Of a stretch of 7,444 nt of DNA, positions 4,430-7,444 are shown in pieces. Each line of letters opens with the position of its first letter. Position 1 is the stretch's first letter. Under the pieces are notes generated by a model that saw only the letters and a list, made by a program, of their open reading frames with translations, ran no database searches and had not been told where the DNA came from. Source of the stretch: Wenzhouxiangella sp. (GTDB lineage: Bacteria > Pseudomonadota > Gammaproteobacteria > Xanthomonadales > Wenzhouxiangellaceae); the NCBI GenBank assembly GCA_021767625.1, contig JAASTB010000106.1:1-7444 (forward strand). Reading direction: 5' to 3'. A program made the position numbers and the translations under genes.

Positions 4430-6690
4430 ATTCCGCGCCTTCTGAACGAATCCGGCGATTGCTCGACTCGCTTCCGCGCTCGCTCTTCCTGGCTTCGAGC
4501 GACCTCGATGGCGTGATTTCGGGTCGCAGCATCCCGACGCGGGAAGCCGTCGAACGCATCCTGGATCGACTCGAAACCTTTGAGTTGCTCGGCCGGCACG
4601 TGATGGTCGTCGGCAGCGGCGCCGGTTACCTGGCGGCCGCGCTGGCCAGGCTTGCCGACGAAGTGGTCGTGATCGAGCGACGTACCGAAGTGGCCGAGAT
4701 CGCGCGCGGCAATCTCGAAAGAGCGGGCATCGTCAACATCCGGCTGATCCTCGGCGAAGGTGAGCAGGGCGCGCCCGACCTGGCGCCCTTCGATCTTGTT
4801 TTCTGCAGTGCGCGGATCGACGAGCTCGATGGGCTCCTGGAACAGGTCGCCGACGGCGGCCACCTGGTCACGCTGGAGGGGGATGACCCCCTGGTTCCCG
4901 TGCTGGCGGTGCGCTCCCGGCAAGGCGATTCCGTCGAACGGCGGGATCTCGGACCGGTCAACCTGGCCCACGATGCCGGGGAGATCATGATCGACCTCGG
5001 ATTCGTCGACGAGCAGCAACTCAGCGAAGCCCGGGCCGAAGCACGCCGCCGGCGTGAGCCCGTCATCGCGACGCTTCAGCGGCATAGCGACGCCACGGAT
5101 GTCGAGCTCTACAGGCGGCTGGCGGACCGCTACGGCCTTCAGCTCACCAGCGCGGACGAATTGCTGAAGCGCCTGGATCTGGCGCTGTTCAAGCGTTTCT
5201 CCAAGACCTTCCTGGACAACCAGCGCCTGGTGCCGGTCCGGGCCAGTGACGGAACCCTCTACGTGGCCACCGACAACCCGGATGTCGCCACCGAGGATGT
5301 CGCGCGGGTGCAGGATTTCCGTTCCGTGGTCAAGTTGCTGGTCACGCCCACCGATTTCCGTCGGCTCTGGCAGGTGATCGACCTGTCCGCCCGCGGCAGC
5401 GAGATGCTGCGCTGGACACAGCAGCAGGCCGAGCCGGCGCGCTCGGACGACTTGCTCGAAACTTCCGAAGGCAAGCTCAGCCACTATCTCGTCTCTCTCT
5501 ACGAATCGATCCTGCTCGATGCGGTCAGCGCCAAGGCTTCCGATGTCCACGTCGAGCGCTACGGCGACCGCATCCGCATCCGCATTCGCGTGGACGGCGA
5601 ATTGCACGACCTGACTCACTACCAGCTCACGCCCCGCGACCACGCCGGCCTGATCAACGTCATCAAGGTGCGCGCCGAGATCAACATCGCCGAGCGCCGC
5701 CTGCCGCAGGGCGGGCGCTCCCACATGCGCGTGGGCACGACAAATTACGACCTGCGCGTCCAGATCCAGCCCTCGCTGCACGGCGAGCACGCCGTGATCC
5801 GGCTGCTTTCCCAGACGGGGCGTGTGCTCGGTCTCAGGGAGCTCGGCATGTCCGAGCGCGTGGCCGGTTTCTACCAGCGCCTGCTCGACAACCCGGCCGG
5901 CCTGGTGCTGGTCGTCGGCCCCACCGGTTCCGGCAAGTCGACCACGCTTTATGCCGCGCTGCAGGAGCTGGCCGATGACGGGCGCCGCAAGGTGATCACC
6001 GTGGAGGACCCGATCGAGTACTCCATCGACAACATCCAGCAAACGCGCTCGCGGCCGGAGATCGGTTTCAGCTTTGCCGATGCCATGCGCAGCTTCGTGC
6101 GTCAGGATCCCGACGTGATCCTGGTCGGCGAGATCAGAGATGCCGAAACCGCGCTGGAGGCAATGCGCGCCTCGCAGACCGGGCACCTGGTGCTGTCGAC
6201 ACTGCACAGCAACGACTCGGTCGACGCCCTGCAGCGCCTTTACGATCTTGACGTGCTGCCCAATTCGATTGCCGGCGAGCTGCTGGCGGTAATCGCCCAG
6301 CGCCTGGCCAAGCGCATCTGCGAGCATTGCCGGGAGCCGGCCGAGCCGGATCCGCGCATCGTGGCCGAACTCTTTCCCGACCGCGTGCCGGTCAATTTCC
6401 GCTGCTTCCGCGGCGCAGGCTGCAAGCGCTGCAACGGTCTGGGCACGCGCGGTCGCGTTGCGGTTGTCGAGTACCTGCAGGTCAACGACGATGTGCGCCG
6501 AGTGATCTCCCTGCAGCCGCCCGCCGGCGAACTGCGCTGGCAGGCGCTCGACGCCGGCCTGATCACGATGCGCGACAGCGCGCTCGATCACGTCATCAAC
6601 GGAACGATCCCGCTCGAGGAGCTGCCGCGCATCCTGCCGCAGGATCGCATGGCGCCCGAGCAGCGCGGCGGGCGGAGGAAGCAGGCATGA
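4426..6690 (+). CDS. GspE/PilB-type secretion ATPase with N-terminal PCMT-like methyltransferase domain
   Basis: This 754-residue three-part protein begins (about 1-180) with a PCMT-like Rossmann methyltransferase fold. It shows PRSLF like the PCMT PREKF element, the SAM-binding GSGAGY (63-68), acidic E84 after a hydrophobic strand, GEG (110-112) and APFD (120-123). Residues about 183-322 form a T2SSE-N/MshEN domain. The C-terminal part is a complete type II/IV secretion ATPase: Walker A GPTGSGKS (498-505), Asp box VEDPIEY (526-532), Walker B LVGEIRD with E569, His box with H587 and H594, and a zinc tetracysteine C632, C635, C666, C669. Such hexamers power assembly of pili, pseudopili or DNA-uptake fibres at the inner membrane; nothing here says which. 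The start at 4426 fits the PCMT N-terminus and the ATGA with the leader frame. An in-frame ATG at 4285 would add 47 residues of low-quality sequence. The tetracysteine argues for an assembly rather than a PilT-type retraction ATPase. Confidence 0.9.
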   Translation: MNSAPSERIRRLLDSLPRSLFLASSDLDGVISGRSIPTREAVERILDRLETFELLGRHVMVVGSGAGYLAAALARLADEVVVIERRTEVAEIARGNLERAGIVNIRLILGEGEQGAPDLAPFDLVFCSARIDELDGLLEQVADGGHLVTLEGDDPLVPVLAVRSRQGDSVERRDLGPVNLAHDAGEIMIDLGFVDEQQLSEARAEARRRREPVIATLQRHSDATDVELYRRLADRYGLQLTSADELLKRLDLALFKRFSKTFLDNQRLVPVRASDGTLYVATDNPDVATEDVARVQDFRSVVKLLVTPTDFRRLWQVIDLSARGSEMLRWTQQQAEPARSDDLLETSEGKLSHYLVSLYESILLDAVSAKASDVHVERYGDRIRIRIRVDGELHDLTHYQLTPRDHAGLINVIKVRAEINIAERRLPQGGRSHMRVGTTNYDLRVQIQPSLHGEHAVIRLLSQTGRVLGLRELGMSERVAGFYQRLLDNPAGLVLVVGPTGSGKSTTLYAALQELADDGRRKVITVEDPIEYSIDNIQQTRSRPEIGFSFADAMRSFVRQDPDVILVGEIRDAETALEAMRASQTGHLVLSTLHSNDSVDALQRLYDLDVLPNSIAGELLAVIAQRLAKRICEHCREPAEPDPRIVAELFPDRVPVNFRCFRGAGCKRCNGLGTRGRVAVVEYLQVNDDVRRVISLQPPAGELRWQALDAGLITMRDSALDHVINGTIPLEELPRILPQDRMAPEQRGGRRKQA
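6673..6689 (+). promoter_or_regulatory. ribosome-binding site deciding the MoxR ATPase start
   Basis: GGAGGAA lies six bases before the ATG at 6687, inside the last codons of the upstream gene. The ATG shares bases with that gene's TGA stop (ATGA), the standard arrangement for coupled translation, so the start is well supported. Confidence 0.75.
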
Positions 6691-7444
6691 GCCGCAAGCC
6701 GCATTTGCAGAGACCGCCGGCCGAAAAGGCCTTCGCAGGGGAGCTCAAGCGACTCCAGCAATGGGACGAGCATCCCGTGCCGCCGGGCTGGAAGCTCTCT
6801 CCGCTCGCGGTCGAGAAGTTCGTGCTCGGGGATTCCGAGCTCGGGATCACCCCCAAGATGGTCGTCGACCCCGGCGTGATCACGCGCGTGGTCATCGGCC
6901 TGTGCACCGATCGGGGCTGCCTGTTGGTGGGCGAGCCCGGCACGGCCAAGTCCTGGCTGTCGGAGTTGCTGGCCGCCGCGATCTCGGGGGACTCCTCCCT
7001 GACCCTCCAAGGCGGGGCGGTCGGCGATGTCGATCAGTTGCTCTACGGCTGGAACGACGCATTGCTGGCCCAGGGCGGTCCGCGGCCCGAGGCCCTGGTT
7101 CCCAGCCCGATCTACCGCGGCATGCGCGACGGCAAGATCGTGCGCTTCGAGGAAGTGGCGCGCTGCCCGCAGCCGCTACAGGACGCGTTGCTTTCCATCC
7201 TCTCCGACCGCCTGATCACGGTGCCCGAGCTCAGCGGACAGGCCGGCGTGCTTTACTCGCGTGCCGGCTTCAATGTGATCGCCACCTCCAACAGCATCGA
7301 CGAAGGCGTCAACCGCATGAGCGCCGCGCTCAAGCGCCGCATGAACTTCGAAACTATTCTTCCGATCCGCGATGTCGAGGACGAAATCGCGGTCGTGACC
7401 CGCGAGGTCGCACGATTGAATGACTATGCGGGCATCGAGGTGCA
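6687..7444 (+). CDS. MoxR-type AAA+ ATPase, N-terminal 252 codons (partial)
   Basis: This AAA+ ATPase of the MoxR branch runs off the window edge. Its protein starts MSRKPHLQRPP. Landmarks are a leading helix and the GWKLSP entry motif (34-39), Walker A GEPGTAKS (82-89), SPIYRGMRDGKIVRFEE with Walker B acidic residues E155 and E156 (a more usual MoxR pair is DE), LLSILSDR, sensor 1 at N202 in FNVIATSN, and the arginine-finger region ALKRR (214-218). MoxR ATPases typically act as chaperone-like remodellers together with a VWA-domain partner. The GEPGTAKS, SPIYRGMR and ALKRRMNFET wording resembles the branch found in gene clusters with DUF5682-, VWA- and SWIM-domain proteins; this is from memory and not aligned. 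It overlaps the secretion ATPase by four bases and has a strong Shine-Dalgarno, so the two are almost certainly co-translated. The substrate is unknown. Confidence 0.9.
   Translation, partial: MSRKPHLQRPPAEKAFAGELKRLQQWDEHPVPPGWKLSPLAVEKFVLGDSELGITPKMVVDPGVITRVVIGLCTDRGCLLVGEPGTAKSWLSELLAAAISGDSSLTLQGGAVGDVDQLLYGWNDALLAQGGPRPEALVPSPIYRGMRDGKIVRFEEVARCPQPLQDALLSILSDRLITVPELSGQAGVLYSRAGFNVIATSNSIDEGVNRMSAALKRRMNFETILPIRDVEDEIAVVTREVARLNDYAGIEV

Noticed and set aside
4351..6591. 746-codon open frame on the minus strand opposite the GspE-like gene
   Set aside because: It is a GC-rich antisense shadow of a gene with intact Walker, Asp, His and tetracysteine motifs; the antisense peptide shows no domain.
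6761..7423. 220-codon plus-strand frame over the MoxR gene
   Set aside because: It is the wrong frame; the frame from 6687 carries Walker A, sensor 1 and the arginine-finger motifs.

Overview
The window is GC-rich, tightly packed bacterial DNA. The copper-efflux gene order, the CopL-like small protein and the codon bias point to a gammaproteobacterium, perhaps near the Xanthomonadales. That placement is inference; no marker gene is present. Two divergent gene blocks flank a roughly 200-bp control region at 4226-4425.

Left block (minus strand, read right to left): a small exported Cys-rich CopL-like protein (3818-4225), then a complete outer-membrane channel cusC (2379-3707), a complete periplasmic adaptor cusB (826-2379) and the N-terminal 276 codons of the RND pump cusA (1-829, cut by the window edge). 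The cusC/cusB and cusB/cusA stop and start codons overlap (TAGTG and ATGA), so the three are probably co-translated as a tripartite Cu(I)/Ag(I) exporter spanning both membranes. The CusB here has the usual Met-based metal-binding N-terminus. It also carries a C-terminal tail of 18 tandem five-residue Met/His units (15-bp DNA repeat, 874-1143) that E. coli CusB lacks.

Right block (plus strand): a 754-residue GspE/PilB-type ATPase (4426-6690) whose N-terminal ~180 residues look like a protein-L-isoaspartate methyltransferase (PCMT) fold. This is followed, with an ATGA overlap, by the first 252 codons of a MoxR-type AAA+ ATPase (6687-7444, cut by the window edge). That ATPase resembles the MoxR proteins encoded beside VWA-domain partners. 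No pilin, secretin or inner-membrane platform gene is visible, so the secretion-type ATPase may be an orphan working with the MoxR module.

The most unusual parts are the PCMT-like/MshEN/GspE fusion and its coupling to a MoxR ATPase. Next are the Met/His repeat tail of CusB, the nested GGAACC/GGTTCC inverted repeats between the two blocks, and a 22-codon leader frame ending in an ATGA overlap with the fusion gene.
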